Both the position numbers and the translations under genes were made by a program. Shown in pieces: positions 11,172-22,713 of a stretch of DNA of 64,000 nt. The stretch is taken from positions 124,001 through 188,000 of the forward strand of contig JARGSG010000011.1 of NCBI GenBank assembly GCA_030374805.1, given 5' to 3'. This DNA comes from Gracilaria gracilis (Eukaryota; Rhodophyta; Florideophyceae; Gracilariales; Gracilariaceae). The first letter of the stretch is position 1. The number at the start of each line of letters is the position of its first letter. Under the pieces are notes generated by a model. It worked only from the letters and a program-made list of their open reading frames with translations, had not been told where the DNA came from and did no database searches.

Positions 11172-11905
11172 CTACTTCTTGTTAGACCTCTTTGCCTCTT
11201 TCACTTCCCGTATTTCGAGAACCCTCTCGAAATTGCAGGGGTCCCCCACGCAGCACAGGACTGCTTGCCTGCACATACGAAGAGGAAATTGCTCTACCGC
11301 ATCAAGAATCAACTGACGACGAGCGTCAATGCAGACAACATGATCTACGTTACGTTTTCGTAGTCGAACGAGGTATACCTCGCACTTTCGCGACACCAGC
11401 CACTGTACTTTGCACTTCCATTGTCGGATATCAATGTGCACCCGTTCAAGCACAACATCTTTCATATGCTCATTCGTCCATGCTGCCCCAGTGCTGAACG
11501 ATAGCATGATGGGCAATACTGGCTTCAGCAATTTTTGCTCTACATAATCCTCATTAATCACCACAGCAACAGCGTTCGCTATCGATGCCTGCAGACACAC
11601 ATCCTTTGTGTTGCACACGAACATTCTTTCCTCCTTCTCTAGGAAAGCTGTTGTATGCGTTGTTGCTTCTCGGGCACCGGGACTTGAAACCCGTACAGGG
11701 ACAATAGGATTCTGAGTGCAATAAGCGTGAAGCGGATCAATCCCAAGCGGCCCCCCCGTCGCCTTTATTTTCCATGAGTCGTTGAGAGAATCATACTCCA
11801 AAGTGCAGCTTATTACACCATTCTACAGCCCCTGACAGCTCAGGGCATTAGCCAATCCCAGGCCACCCAATTTGTGCAACTGCACTTCGTGCCATCCCCA
11901 TACGA
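11172..11905 (-). pseudogene. Antisense ORF of copia B, C-terminal part (after gypsy insertion)
   Basis: Minus-strand frame downstream of, and convergent with, copia B pol. It is open from the gypsy insertion point (11900) to a stop at 11172, broken only by an in-frame TAG at 11823-11825. If the gypsy element and one TSD copy are removed, this frame continues directly from 22714-23400 in the same phase. The encoded region has DVCLQASIANAVAVV and, about 105 residues later, VDHVVCIDARRQLILDAVE. By pattern these resemble the Cys helix and the His-x3-Asp strand of papain-fold (C39-like) peptidases; this is inference and no specific family is assigned. About 240 codons here, about 470 in the joined frame. 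Confidence 0.7.
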
Positions 11906-12380
11906 TGTAATAATATGGGCCCTTTTTTGATGACACCCCACTGGAAGTGACCCCCGAGGCTGGTGTCATTGCTGGTATGTCTTCAAGGTTGCACACGTGG
12001 CCTTTGGCAAGCCCCCGATGGTTATTTAATTTCTAATTTATAGTCTTTGTACTATAGGTAGTATAGTTAGTACACGTGGTGCACCACGTTCCAGTGCACC
12101 ACTCTAGAGGTTGAGGCACCTCGCGGTCGGTATTTAGCCTGCTCGAGCTGCGCCTCCCTCTTGTGATAAAGTCAGGGACCCTTTTGACATCTTCTTGCAT
12201 CTTTGGTTAGTAGTGTCACGCCCTCAAGGTTTACAAGCCATCGATACGTCGGTCGCCGTCTCCTGTAGGCACGACAGTTAGCGCCCGCCCATTGCACCTT
12301 TTTACCGGTGGTCTCCTCTTTGGCCCTCATCCTTTGGACCATTCCACCCCGTGGTTAGTGACCCGTACCACTATACTACA
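11906..12380 (+). repeat. 5' LTR of gypsy element
   Basis: A 475-bp repeat, TGTAATAA...ATACTACA, with the standard TG...CA ends. The 3' copy is 471 bp; I count about twenty differences by eye, so the two are about 95 % identical and the insertion is not very recent. Confidence 0.95.
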
Positions 12381-12385
12381 ATTTC

Positions 12386-12403
12386 TGGTCTCCTGACCTA
12401 GAA
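12386..12403 (+). other. Primer-binding site of gypsy element
   Basis: TGGTCTCCTGACCTAGAA begins five bases after the LTR. It starts with TGG, the complement of a tRNA CCA end, so this element uses the ordinary 3'-end priming mode, unlike the two copia elements. The tRNA species is not identified. Confidence 0.55.
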
Positions 12404-12509
12404 CTCCGCACGGACGATTGATATCGCGCATTAGGAAAAGAAGAACTTGCCGGAACTATACCATTGGAAAAGGACTACCGACGGACTGGGACTGAAAGCA
12501 ACCGCAATA

Positions 12510-14720
12510 ATGGATAACAATCAACCTCCAACAGAAAACCCCCGCACACCAGTAGCTCGAGCCAGTGCTACATCCCCACCGCCCGCTGCCGTCGCCGGAT
12601 CCTCCGGGGACAATGCGAGTGACCGTCGGAGTACTCGCTCACAGCCACAGGTTAATCTCCTCACTCCAGTGGACAATCCTGAGAAGATTCCTCGTGATGC
12701 TTTTCTGGCCGACCGACTCCGAGGACGGCTTGACGAGTACTGCCCACAGCTCAATACGCCACAGGCAGGTCCGCAAAACCCGATTGGAACAAGTGAAACC
12801 GTCAACACCGATAGAATCCCAGACCTTCCTTGGCCACGGGCTCGAGAGATGCTCGACGCTCGACTCGAGACCCTTGTGGATCTACGAGTCTCAGTCGCCA
12901 TCGCTGAGCACGTCGACCAGTTGGCAGAACGTGTCCTCCCGAAGGTACTCGATTCGGACTCGTTCGTAGACTCCTTAGCCATTGGTATCCGCCGTAAGGT
13001 GACACGTCAGGTAGGCCCGCCGCCCTCCGTGGGCGGAATTCAAAGTAATCCATTGGTATCTATATGAAAACCCCGTTCCGAACCACCGGGAGCAGCTGCT
13101 TTGCCAGCCCCTCGCCGGATTCAACCACAGGTAGACCAATCGGGCGTACGTGCAAGAAACAATAGAGACGCCCCTCGGCAAGAAGGCCTAATGGCCGTGC
13201 CACCCGTGAGGTTTTCAGGGGCCCAGAGCCCCCGAGCAACCATTGGTTTAGAGGCTGAAAACGAAGAGCCGCCATTGGAAGCTAGAAGTTCTAACCGTGG
13301 GAAGAAGAGAAGTGGAAGAAAGAAGAAGTCGAAGAACCAGAGGAAAAGCCGTAGGAACTCCAGCGGTAGTGAGTCCGACTCGGATTCATCGAGTTTTAGT
13401 GGCTCAGAGACAGATGAGGCGGCTGTTCGACGCCTCAAGCCGTTAGTAACAACCAATGAACTCTTTAAGAGAGTATTAGACTACCGCACGTATCGCCTGG
13501 CCGATCGGTCTGCGCGATACTCGAGCTCGGTGGCCAAGAAGGTCGCCAGATGGGCCAAACGGATGCAGCTAACCATAACGGAAAAGCTTTCGGGATCCGA
13601 CTCCATTTCTGTCCTTAGGTTTCTCAGTCTGTTCCGTACGGCCTGTGATCAGAACGGCGTCCACGAGGGTGCCGCTCTGTACCTTTTTCAGTTTTTTCTC
13701 CATGATTAAGCGCACGACCATGTGGTTTCTAAGATCTCTGGGACCAATGATCCAGTGGATGCTACCGACCGGGAGCTCCTCAGGTCATACCCAGAGGTTG
13801 TGCACTACCTATTGGAGACTTCTGCGACGGATGACGTCGTCATGGATGCCCATCAGGAAGTTATCTCCTACAGGCAGAGTTCTAACATGACCGAGAAGGA
13901 CTTCGCCGACAACCTTTGGAGAAAGGCCTCTAGGTGTGGGAATGTGTTTTCCGAGAACCGGTTGAAGCAAAATTTCATCGCTGGATTGCTGCCTGCCATC
14001 AGGACACGTCCGCAATCACCATATGGACCACTCGAGTATATCCTATAGGCAGTTGGTGAATTATGCCTAAGGATAGGGCAAGACCTACAGGACTTCCCGC
14101 CGAGCACCCGAGCACGACACCAGAGGAAGAGCGACTCCCGTCAAGAATGCTTGAGAGCTCTTAAAATAGTGCCTCAGGTTTATACGAGGATGAGGGGAAC
14201 ATCCTCGCTGTATCCTTTGGTTCGGCCTCCTCTGGTCCGCCGTCTACCCCATCCACAGGCACTGGAACGACCACTCTTTCAGGTCAGCCAAGGTATTCAC
14301 AAATCCAGCCACGTAGAGATGTCTTCCAACGCGCTCCGCAGGCTTGGTATATATGCTTGTCGAAGGTTACGCCTCGTGACTGCATGAAGTTCTGGCCAAA
14401 GGAAACGCAAGAAAAACTCCTAGCTTTAAGAAATGACAACTACCAAGCGCGAAGATTGGAAGGAATGTTTAACCGTCAGGCTCAGCGATTCTCGTCATCC
14501 CCTGGGACCTCCAGATACGCTACATCACTGGGAACGCCCAATCGGGTGCCGCAGGTTAACGCTGTTTCGGTTCCAGAGGCTCAAGATCACCCTGCGTCGC
14601 CAATGGATGCTCCAAAGGAAGTGCAGGCCACTGGAAATGCATATGGCACCAATGGAGAAGCTTTGTCGGAAAACAACTAGAGGAGCGGTGCGAGGCGAAC
14701 CGCCCCTCAGAGGATTCTAG
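12510..14720 (+). pseudogene. Gypsy gag (frameshifted)
   Basis: Gag-like frames run through 12510-13067, 13101-13709, 13722-14048 and 14357-14680 in changing phases. The start at 12510 (MDNNQPPTENP) is preferred to the upstream in-frame ATG at 12447, which sits in the leader. The N-terminus is Pro/Ser/Ala-rich; a very basic stretch (GKKRSGRKKKSKNQRK) lies near 13300-13350. A helical capsid-like part, with MTEKDFADNLWRKASRCG, spans about 13450-14040. Near 14350 a Cys-x(9)-Cys piece may be a degenerate knuckle. No single intact gag exists. Confidence 0.7.
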
Positions 14721-14769
14721 CCTCACTGCCAAAGGTAATGAGACTCTCGCTCACGAGTCTGTTTCACCT

Positions 14770-17112
14770 TTGGAACCTCAACCGCGGAAGCCAACGGAAC
14801 ACGAAATGAGTTTGAACCGGTGGTGTGATGAAATGAAAGCCGAAGGGGATGTGCCTGTTTGTATCCTGAGGAAAGAGAATTATAAAGTGAGACACACTAT
14901 TGGATTGACTACCTCAAGGTCTCGGGTCGTGACCAGCGTCCTGGACACTGGAGCTGGTCCAAACTTGGTTCATCCGAAGGTTCTACCCATTGGTTGGCAG
15001 GATTCGGTGCGGCTACGGAAGACCCCAAAGGTTACGGATGCTTTTAAGCGACGTATGGACATTAAAGAAATTATCCCCCTTTGCGTACAATTGGGTGACC
15101 TACAGGTTCGAACTTAGTTCCTCGTTTGTCCTACTTTAGGCGTGTAATGTCTCCTTGGGACATCTTTTATAGACCGCTACGTGAAAGCGATCTACCCTCG
15201 GCCTCCGGAAAGTGTCTTTCTACCGCACACGTCCTGTGGCTATCATCGGTACCAAATCTGGTCCCGAGGCCAACACACGTCGCCCTCCACTGGCACAGAA
15301 TACCGTATCCAATAAGGTTCGGTTATCTAAAGCGGTAACAATACCGCCAATGACGCAGGTCACAGCTCTGGCTCATTGCGAAACCCCTGGTTTGGTGACG
15401 CTTCAGAATCATGCGAAGACGATTCAGCGTCACCTTTCGCTCATTGCCAATGGAATTGGAAACTGCAGACCTAAGGTGCCCTTCCTGGTTATCATGAGCA
15501 ACTTCCGGGACCACCCGGTACGTTTACCAAAGGGTACCGTAATCGATATTGCACTACCTGCTCCAATGGCTATAATGGAAACCACATGGAATGACCCAAC
15601 CACCAACGATGACGAGGACGTCAAAAGTTGGGAGGGGGAGGTACACCTTGGAGAGGAATTCGAATCTTACCGTCCACAGGTTATAGAGCTCCTCCGAGAA
15701 TTTAAATCCATGTGGTCAGGCGAATAGGGAGAAATACGGGCCACGAAGCACCTCATAGACCTTAAGTATGACGCCAAGCCGGTGTACCAACACTCGTACC
15801 GTACAGGCCTTAAAGGACGCGAGATCGTAGCGGAATAACTGGCAAAGATGCGTAAAGCCAACGTCATTGAGCCAGCTCCACCACACGAATCCCAATGTGC
15901 AAGTCCTTTCGTTCTCGCGGCGAAGATGGACGGGTCCGTAAGGTTTTGCATTGATTACCGAAGGCTGAACGCGATGACCAAAGGGGACAGTTATCCGATT
16001 CCTAGAATGGACGACTGCCTGGATTCCTTAGGCAAAGCAACGGTAATCACCACCTTGGATGCCAATTGGGGCTATTGGCAGATACCAATGGATGACGACG
16101 CGAAGCCCTCACGACGTCCACAACCCTTGAAGGTCTTTTCCGTTTCACGCGGATGCCCTTTGGATTGATGGACGCCCCAGCGACCTTCCAACGGGCAATG
16201 GAGATAGTTTTATCCAGAGTCAAATAAAAGTTTGCCTTGGTTTATCTGGATGACGTAATCATCTTTTCGAAAACCGTCCGGGAACACTTCAACCATGTGA
16301 GATCAGTCCTTAGAATTCTCCGTGAGGCTGAGATTACATTGAAGCTGCCGAAGTGCTTCTTTTTCCAAGCCTCTGTAGATTATCTTGGCCATATGGTTCG
16401 TCTTGGAAAGCTCCAGGTCGCCAAGAGGACAACTAATGCAATCCGACAGGCGAAATCACCGAAGACCCACACGGAGCTGCGATCCTTCCTTGGGCTTTGT
16501 AATGTGTACCGTAGGTTTGTCCAAGGGTTCTCGAACATCGCGGCACCCCTCAATGAGATGCTCAAGAAGGGTACGCCATTGGAATTTGATTGCCTAACGG
16601 ATGAGCAATACGAATCGTTTCAAACCTTGAAGGATAAGCTATTGAATCCTCCCGTACTGGCTCTACAGAAGCCGGATAAACCTTACATTTTGGATACGGA
16701 CGCTTCCGACGGACAGATTGGATGTGTTCTCCTACGGGAACAGGAATCTCCAAAGGAGTATCGACCTATTGGTTACTGAAGCAGGACTTTGAACAGCGCC
16801 GAACGGAACTACAGCACTACGTAAAAGGAATGCCTTGCCATCGTTTGGGCAGTGCTGACCTTGAGGCCTTACCTCGAGGGAGTTCGCTTCACCATCAGAA
16901 CTGATCATCACTCTCTCCGTTGGCTGATAAATATGACGGACGCGTCCAGCAGGCTAGCAAGGTGGAGGCTACGACTTCCTGAGTTCGAGTACGATGTAAC
17001 CTACAGGCCGGGAGTTAAGCACCAATCGGCCGATGCACCTAGCCGAATACTTACCGATGGAATTGATGATACCCCTTTGGATGACGAAATACCAACGCCA
17101 AACCTCGATTGA
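14770..17112 (+). pseudogene. Gypsy protease, reverse transcriptase and RNase H (broken)
   Basis: The aspartic protease site VLDTGAGPNLVHP is at about 14938-14976. RT begins near 15848 with PFVLAAKMDGSVRFCIDYRR and TLDANWGYWQIPMD, is interrupted near 16130-16230, and resumes with the catalytic VYLDDVIIFSKT at about 16240 and the downstream DYLGHMV. RNase H shows DTDASDGQIGCVLL at about 16693 and ends near 17112. The parts occupy different frames separated by stops (for example TAG at 15725-15727), so the product is inactive. Integrase follows in an overlapping frame. Confidence 0.85.
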
Positions 17113-19114
17113 TACGAAACTAATCATGAAGATGACTTCCTGGTGGCTACCGTACACTGTTCCGATGTTGGGATGGACCCTACGGAAGTTTAACGCAATT
17201 GTACCAGAGGAAAAGGAGCTACTTTTTATCACGTCGGAAGACCTCCTACAGGCTCAGAAGGCCGATGAGTTCTCCCAAGAGAAGGCACAGCTCGTTGGGA
17301 CGAAGGGATGCTTGTTTGACTTTGACCGCTTCGGATTACTCTGCCGAAGGTCCCCACTAGATGGTTCTATCCAGAAGTTCATTCCCAAATCCCTACAGGC
17401 TCGCTTTCTCTACCTCGCGCACTACCCAAGATTTGCTGGTCGTCCTGGAAGTACTCGTATGTACCAGACTTTTAGGAAGCAATTCTACTATCCGTTTATG
17501 GCGAATGATCTTTGGAATACGGCGAAGACATGCGCTTCGTGCGCGAAGATCCGTGGGACCCGAGCTCGCCTTCAGGCTAAACTCAAGCTATTTCCAGCGG
17601 CCGGACCATTGGAATTTATTGCAATGGACATCCTGGGCCCGCTGACTAAATCCGTCCATAGGAACCAGTTCATCTTGGTAATAACCGATAGGTGTACCAA
17701 GACCACACGGGCGATTCCATTGAATAAAACTACCGCAACGGACGTAGCTACGGCTTTTCTTACACACTGGGTGTATCCTTATGGTCTGCCGCTGTATCTT
17801 CTGACGGATAATGGCAACCAGTTCGTGTCGAAGTTCTTTTCGCACGTTTGTGCCACCTTAGGTATTAAGCACGTTACGACAACGGCTTACTACCCGCAAA
17901 CCAATGGACAGGCCGAACGGTTTAATAAGACGCTCGCAAACCGCTTGGTACACTACACTGCCGAGCACCAATTGGACTGGGACGACTACGTCGAACCACT
18001 GGTGTCCGCCTACAATACACAGGTGCACAAGTCCACTGGTACTACCCCATTCGACCTGACCTTGACTGGGCAGCCCGTGCCATTGGCTGTAGATGTGAAA
18101 ACGTTCTGGTTCCCTCAGGATATCACGGAAGGAATGACGCCTACGCAGGCTAAGCGCTATGCTCGCCGAAGGATTGAAGACATCCTTCGAACGGCAAAGT
18201 CTACCCTATCTCGAGCCCAGCTCAGATACAAGGCGGACTTCGACAAAGCTGTAAAGTTTACCCCTACCTTTAAGGCTGGCGAGCTGGTCTTTCTCGACAG
18301 GGCACCGTCGGATAAACCATTTGATGAAATGGAATTGGCCTCTAGGAAGCTCTTACCGAAATCCATTGGTACCTTTAAGGTTTTGCGATCGTCTAATCAC
18401 ACGGCTACGATCAAGAGGGATGGTCTTGAGGATACCGTGGCAATTGACCGCGTCTCGCGCGCTCCTTTGGCCTCATCCCCAAGGGTATCTCAAGCGAGAA
18501 CCAATGGTACGGGACCCACTTCTGATGCAGTTTCTTCGGTACCAACGGCAGCGCGGGAGACAACGACTCCTCCCTCTAGTACTGGAGCCGTTACCAATGG
18601 TCCACCTTCGAACGGGTTTGTGGCGGATCGCCCTATAAGTACGGCCGACAATATCGTTCCTACCGATGGAGTATCTACTTCAGGTCCGAAGGCTTTCACC
18701 ATTGACCCTACGGCAAGTCTGGCGGCCCCTAATGGTTCCACCATTGACACTAACCCACCTACCAACGGTGTTGCTCCGCTGGGCGAGATGAACCTTCCAG
18801 AGGAATCCTTTGTCCCGCTGGGTAATGGCCTCGTGAGTGCTGAAGAGAACCCTGCGCCTACTAACGATCGTCACCCTTTCGGCTTTGCTCCATTGGACAC
18901 AATTGATATTCCTGAGCGGGTCGTGCCCAAGAAGTATGTGATCGACCACGTTGTCTCCGCTGGTATCGACGACGACGGCAATGTGGTGCACAAAGTCCGT
19001 TGGTATGGCTTCGCACCAGCGCAAGACTCTTGGGAACTTCGTAGTCATATCCCTGAGAACTTTATCCTTAGGTACTGGAAGAAACAAGGGCGCACGGAGC
19101 GCACCTTTAAATAG
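17033..19114 (+). CDS. Gypsy integrase with C-terminal chromodomain
   Basis: A 693-codon intact frame. It starts in the zinc-binding region (HYPRFAGRPG...CASCAK; the second His of the HHCC site is Arg here). The catalytic core has IAMDILGPL, LLTDNGNQFVSKF and an AERFNKTLANRL block, giving the Asp-Asp-Glu triad. A long Thr/Pro/Ser/Asn-rich linker (about residues 480-620) leads to a C-terminal chromodomain (VIDHVVSAGIDDDGNVVHKV, then RWYGFAPAQDSWELRSHI) that in chromoviruses reads histone marks to direct insertion. It was probably made as part of Pol; the ATG at 17033 is only the first Met of the open frame. Confidence 0.9.
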   Translation: MHLAEYLPMELMIPLWMTKYQRQTSIDTKLIMKMTSWWLPYTVPMLGWTLRKFNAIVPEEKELLFITSEDLLQAQKADEFSQEKAQLVGTKGCLFDFDRFGLLCRRSPLDGSIQKFIPKSLQARFLYLAHYPRFAGRPGSTRMYQTFRKQFYYPFMANDLWNTAKTCASCAKIRGTRARLQAKLKLFPAAGPLEFIAMDILGPLTKSVHRNQFILVITDRCTKTTRAIPLNKTTATDVATAFLTHWVYPYGLPLYLLTDNGNQFVSKFFSHVCATLGIKHVTTTAYYPQTNGQAERFNKTLANRLVHYTAEHQLDWDDYVEPLVSAYNTQVHKSTGTTPFDLTLTGQPVPLAVDVKTFWFPQDITEGMTPTQAKRYARRRIEDILRTAKSTLSRAQLRYKADFDKAVKFTPTFKAGELVFLDRAPSDKPFDEMELASRKLLPKSIGTFKVLRSSNHTATIKRDGLEDTVAIDRVSRAPLASSPRVSQARTNGTGPTSDAVSSVPTAARETTTPPSSTGAVTNGPPSNGFVADRPISTADNIVPTDGVSTSGPKAFTIDPTASLAAPNGSTIDTNPPTNGVAPLGEMNLPEESFVPLGNGLVSAEENPAPTNDRHPFGFAPLDTIDIPERVVPKKYVIDHVVSAGIDDDGNVVHKVRWYGFAPAQDSWELRSHIPENFILRYWKKQGRTERTFK

Positions 19115-19873
19115 GGAGAGTACGACGCATAAACGAACGCGTCCACGCATCTGCAAGTTACAGCTGCGCCACGCCTCCAACGGTTCAGTCGATTACCAAT
19201 TGGTCTATCTAATTTAACTCCTAACAATCTAACGGACCAATTCTGTAACTAATGACGGGTTAACATACAGCGCGCGCACCGCTTGCCACGGGGCGCGCCG
19301 CTCGAAAAATCCAATCGGAATTGCATCGATTTTTTAAAGATGCCTTGCCACACGAGTATACGGTCGAAAACAATGAATGGCCTGTATCTCGGGAACGAAG
19401 CCGCGCAGAGGCAAGCCGACACCGGATTCGGATTCTTCCCTAATGGTTGATTTTGACCTCGTTTGAGGCGATTGCGCGAGTGTCGCGCGATTAAACCGCC
19501 GGCAAATTGTTTGCCATCTCAAAAAATTAAGCAATTAGTTTATTTGGATGAACCATTCGCACTCGCGTGCGCGCAAAGCGCCATCTGGCCGCGCGCGCAC
19601 CATTGCAGTCAGCTGCTGAACTTCTCCGATGGATTTGTGTACCCTTTGGTGCCTTTCCAGGGGCACAAGGGTAGCACCCAGCAGCACGCGTACCACCAGG
19701 AGATCGCGCCAGATTGCCAGCATATTGTTGGCTGATGAACCATCCCGGTGAAGCGTTCCGCCGCCAGGCGCTAGCCAATGGAAAGCCGGTGGTAAGACGA
19801 ACGGACACCACTGGTACGAAGCGCTCGTGAAGGAAGGAGAAAGCAATTGGAAAGCAGAGATCATAGCTTTACC
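19115..19873. other. Gypsy internal spacer between pol and antisense ORF
   Basis: About 760 bp between the convergent ends of pol (stop 19114) and the antisense frame (stop 19874). I see no coding region; the sequence is moderately GC-rich with GCGCGC patches near 19270-19310 and 19560-19600. It may hold the ends of both transcripts. Confidence 0.5.
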
Positions 19874-22137
19874 TTAGGAACGCGAAGGAGGTCTGGCACC
19901 CCTGCAAGGACGCGCCGCACTAGCATCGGTAGTGGAAGGCGCACCATCAGCGCCAGCCCCACCGCCTACGGCACTACCACGGGTACCCGTAGTGCTGCCA
20001 GCTCCACCGGAAGGACGATTACGACGGCGTCGCTTGTATGGCACACCACGGGGAGGAGCTGGAACTGCTTCAGGTAGTGTATCCGGGTCCTCCAAACCTT
20101 CGGAATCAGTGAGATGAACCAAATTCAACCCCAACCGCTGGTCTAAGTTGCCCGTAACATGTTGGGAAAGGCGTTGCATGTCCTCCTGAAGGACAGTCCC
20201 GAGGCTAGAGCGCAACTCTTGCGTCTCCGCCCTGAGGGCTTCAAACCTAGAGGAGCGACGCAAACAGGAACGCGCCGTCATGAAGATATCTCCAAGGCGC
20301 CAGTTCCCAACATATTCGTGACCTCGCATCTCTACCAAAAGGCTCTGCAGTGTGGCTCAAGTCGGAGCCTCCAACTGCGCTACCAGCAACGTCGGAGAGA
20401 ATTCCAAGACGGGCGCAATGTCCACAACGGCCCCAGATACCCTTGCAGTGACTGACAAGGCCGGAAACTCTACTGCTGGTTCGACGACTTCTGGCGCAAG
20501 AACTGCCTCACCTGGCGCAGGCAAAGCACTACCAGTTGAGGGAGGAGCCTCAAGAGCCGGAGGATCAACCGATGAAGCAACTGCCACCGGAACGATGCGC
20601 TGGGTAACTACCGAAGGACCATGAGGCAGTGCCTCAGGAATGGGGGTAGTAGTGACAGTCCCGGGGGCGAAGAGGTCTTCTACGCCACTGGGAATAGCCG
20701 GAGGAGCCAATGGAACGTCCTCAGGAGCCAAACACCCAATGGGGAAACATCTTGCCCTAGGATAGTACGGCGCGCCGCTCTTCCGAGGGATCGAATCTGG
20801 CACGGCGCGAACCGGAAACGGCGGATAGCTCTTGCCATCGTCCATTCCCGCAGGGTGACGAGGAATAGGTGCGAGGTTGTCAATCTCGAGGTCATACCAA
20901 AGGTAACCGGGGTTAGCGGCCCAATCTACTCGGAGTACGTAATCTAGAAGGGTCTCCACGCGTTCAACTCCATAGGCAGTTCCCCGGACAAGGTTCTGGA
21001 TGCCCAACCCGCGGAGGTAGATAATGATCATTCGAGGGAGACGAAGCAAACGACCGGCCGAACTCGGGCAACTGTTGTCACAACTCCAGACTCGGTAATC
21101 AGTGGTGCGCACGTTGCGCCGAACCCCATATCTGCAGGTATCCGGGAATGCCATGAGAACAAACATGGACCATTCCACCGTAAGTACCTGCCATGTCAGC
21201 CATTTGCGCCTATCCATCGGTTCGTTAATCAATTGCCGCGAGTGGTAGGCTACCAATGGAGGAGTTGGTACCACAAGGAGATTAAAAACCCGCCAGAAGT
21301 CCTGCCAGTCAATGTCCTGGAAGAAAGGGAGCCTGAGGTATAATCCGTTACGGTCGGGAGCTTCCAGATCATGAAACTCCACTTGGTGCCAACAGAACAG
21401 ATACCCAAGGTTCGTTCGTATCCTACCTTCAGGCTCAGTGAACTCGTTCCAGTAGGCTCGGTCCTACATCCATACAACTGATCGTATGGCGGCGGGAACG
21501 ACATCGGACCGAAGAGGTTGTGACCAGCGGGAGGGAATTGAACAGATGGATCAGCGAAGTTGTCGTACAACTCGCGTAGCAGCAAGTTGCTCCGACGCTG
21601 GTATCCTTCTTCCTCGAGGGTCCTTAGGTAAAACATATCGGGGCGGACCTCAGCCAAGCACTCAGGAACGGTTTTCCCATCCACTGGACTGTGCAACCAT
21701 CGTTGGTACCAGGCCACTTGACGACCCCTCTTTGAGCCACGCTGCGTCTCCGGGATGGCTGCGAACCGTTGGGCATCGAAGTACTGTCCCTGACGAGCTA
21801 GGTACGTTCCAACGGGGAACTGCATTCCCGCGTAGCGGTTCACTCCGCGCTGGCGACCCACGGTGTGATCATAGCGATCCCCCGGGGCGTGGATAGCCAG
21901 TGTCATATTGCATATGATCCATTGGAAGCCCGCCTTCGGATAGAGACCTCGAGGAAGAAGGTAGCGGTGGCAGCCAACGCCATGGGATGCGGGGAGAAAG
22001 CGAGTCTCCATTACCAGTAGAACGGCGGTTCCCGCTGGACATGTTGAGTACTCCGACGGTGAGCGTGCGAGCGTACCAGGAGCCTGGCAGATGGATGATA
22101 TGGCGAACGATATCAATGGTCCATGGCTCTCAGGCAC
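19874..22137 (-). pseudogene. Antisense gene of the gypsy element, no known domain
   Basis: Minus-strand frame of about 750 codons, lying opposite to gag-pol between pol and the 3' LTR. Three open segments (22137-21250, 21382-20357, 20338-19874) differ by only one frameshift (near 21380) and one in-frame TGA (20357-20359), the last two being in the same phase. The N-terminal 500 residues are rich in Trp, Tyr, Arg and Pro with globular blocks (AWYQRWLHSPVDGKTVPECL, DIDWQDFWRVFNLLVVP, RRKWLTWQVLTVEWSMF). A Pro/Ala/Val-rich linker follows, then a helical piece with ALRAETQELRSSLGTVLQ and a basic tail (YKRRRRNRPSGG). I do not recognise a family. The start is in the 3' part of the element, so transcription would have to come from the antisense side of the 3' LTR. 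Confidence 0.7.
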
Positions 22138-22230
22138 TAATCTTTGGAACGCGAAAACCCAAGGCGAGAATTGTCCTCACTGGGAGACAACGACCATCAT
22201 GCTGGACTTAGCCGAGGACGGTGAAGTCTC

Positions 22231-22242
22231 GGGGGGGAGATT
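22231..22242 (+). other. Polypurine tract of gypsy element
   Basis: GGGGGGGAGATT directly precedes the 3' LTR, the position where plus-strand synthesis is primed. Confidence 0.7.
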
Positions 22243-22713
22243 TGTAATAATATGGGCCCCTTTTTGATGACACCCCACTGGAAGTGACCCCCGAGGCTGG
22301 TGTCATTGCTGGTATGTCTTCAAGGTTGCACACGTGGCCTTTGGCAAGCCCCCGATGGTTATTTAATTTCTAATTAATATTTTTTGTACTATAGGTAGTA
22401 TAGTTAGTACACGTGATGCACCACGTTCCAGTGCACCACTCTAGAGGTTGAGGCACCTCGCGGTCGGTATTTAGCCTGCTCGAGCTGCGCCTCCCTCTTG
22501 TGATACAGAGACCCTTTTGACATCTTCTTGCATCTTTGGTTAGTAGTGTCGCGTTCTCAAGGTTTACAAGCCATCGCTACGTCGGTCGTCGTCTCCTGTA
22601 GGCACGACAGTTAGCGCCCGCCCATTGCACCTTTTTACCGGTGGTCTCTTCGTTGGCCCTTATCCTTTAAACCATTCCACCCCGTGGTTAGTGACCCGTG
22701 CCACTATACTACA
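22243..22713 (+). repeat. 3' LTR of gypsy element
   Basis: Second copy of 11906-12380, followed immediately by TACGA, the target duplication. Confidence 0.95.

Larger units (their letters stand above)
11906..22713 (+). mobile_element. Ty3/gypsy chromovirus inserted in copia B
   Basis: A 10.8-kb element with LTRs at 11906-12380 and 22243-22713, a perfect 5-bp target duplication TACGA (11901-11905 and 22714-22718), a TGG-starting primer-binding site, and a G-run polypurine tract. The sense strand codes gag, protease, RT, RNase H, integrase and a C-terminal chromodomain, the pol order and chromodomain that define chromoviruses. Between pol and the 3' LTR lies 3.1 kb holding a long antisense reading frame. 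Gag and RT are broken by frameshifts, while integrase-chromodomain is intact. It interrupts the antisense gene of copia B, so it is the younger insertion. Confidence 0.95.
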
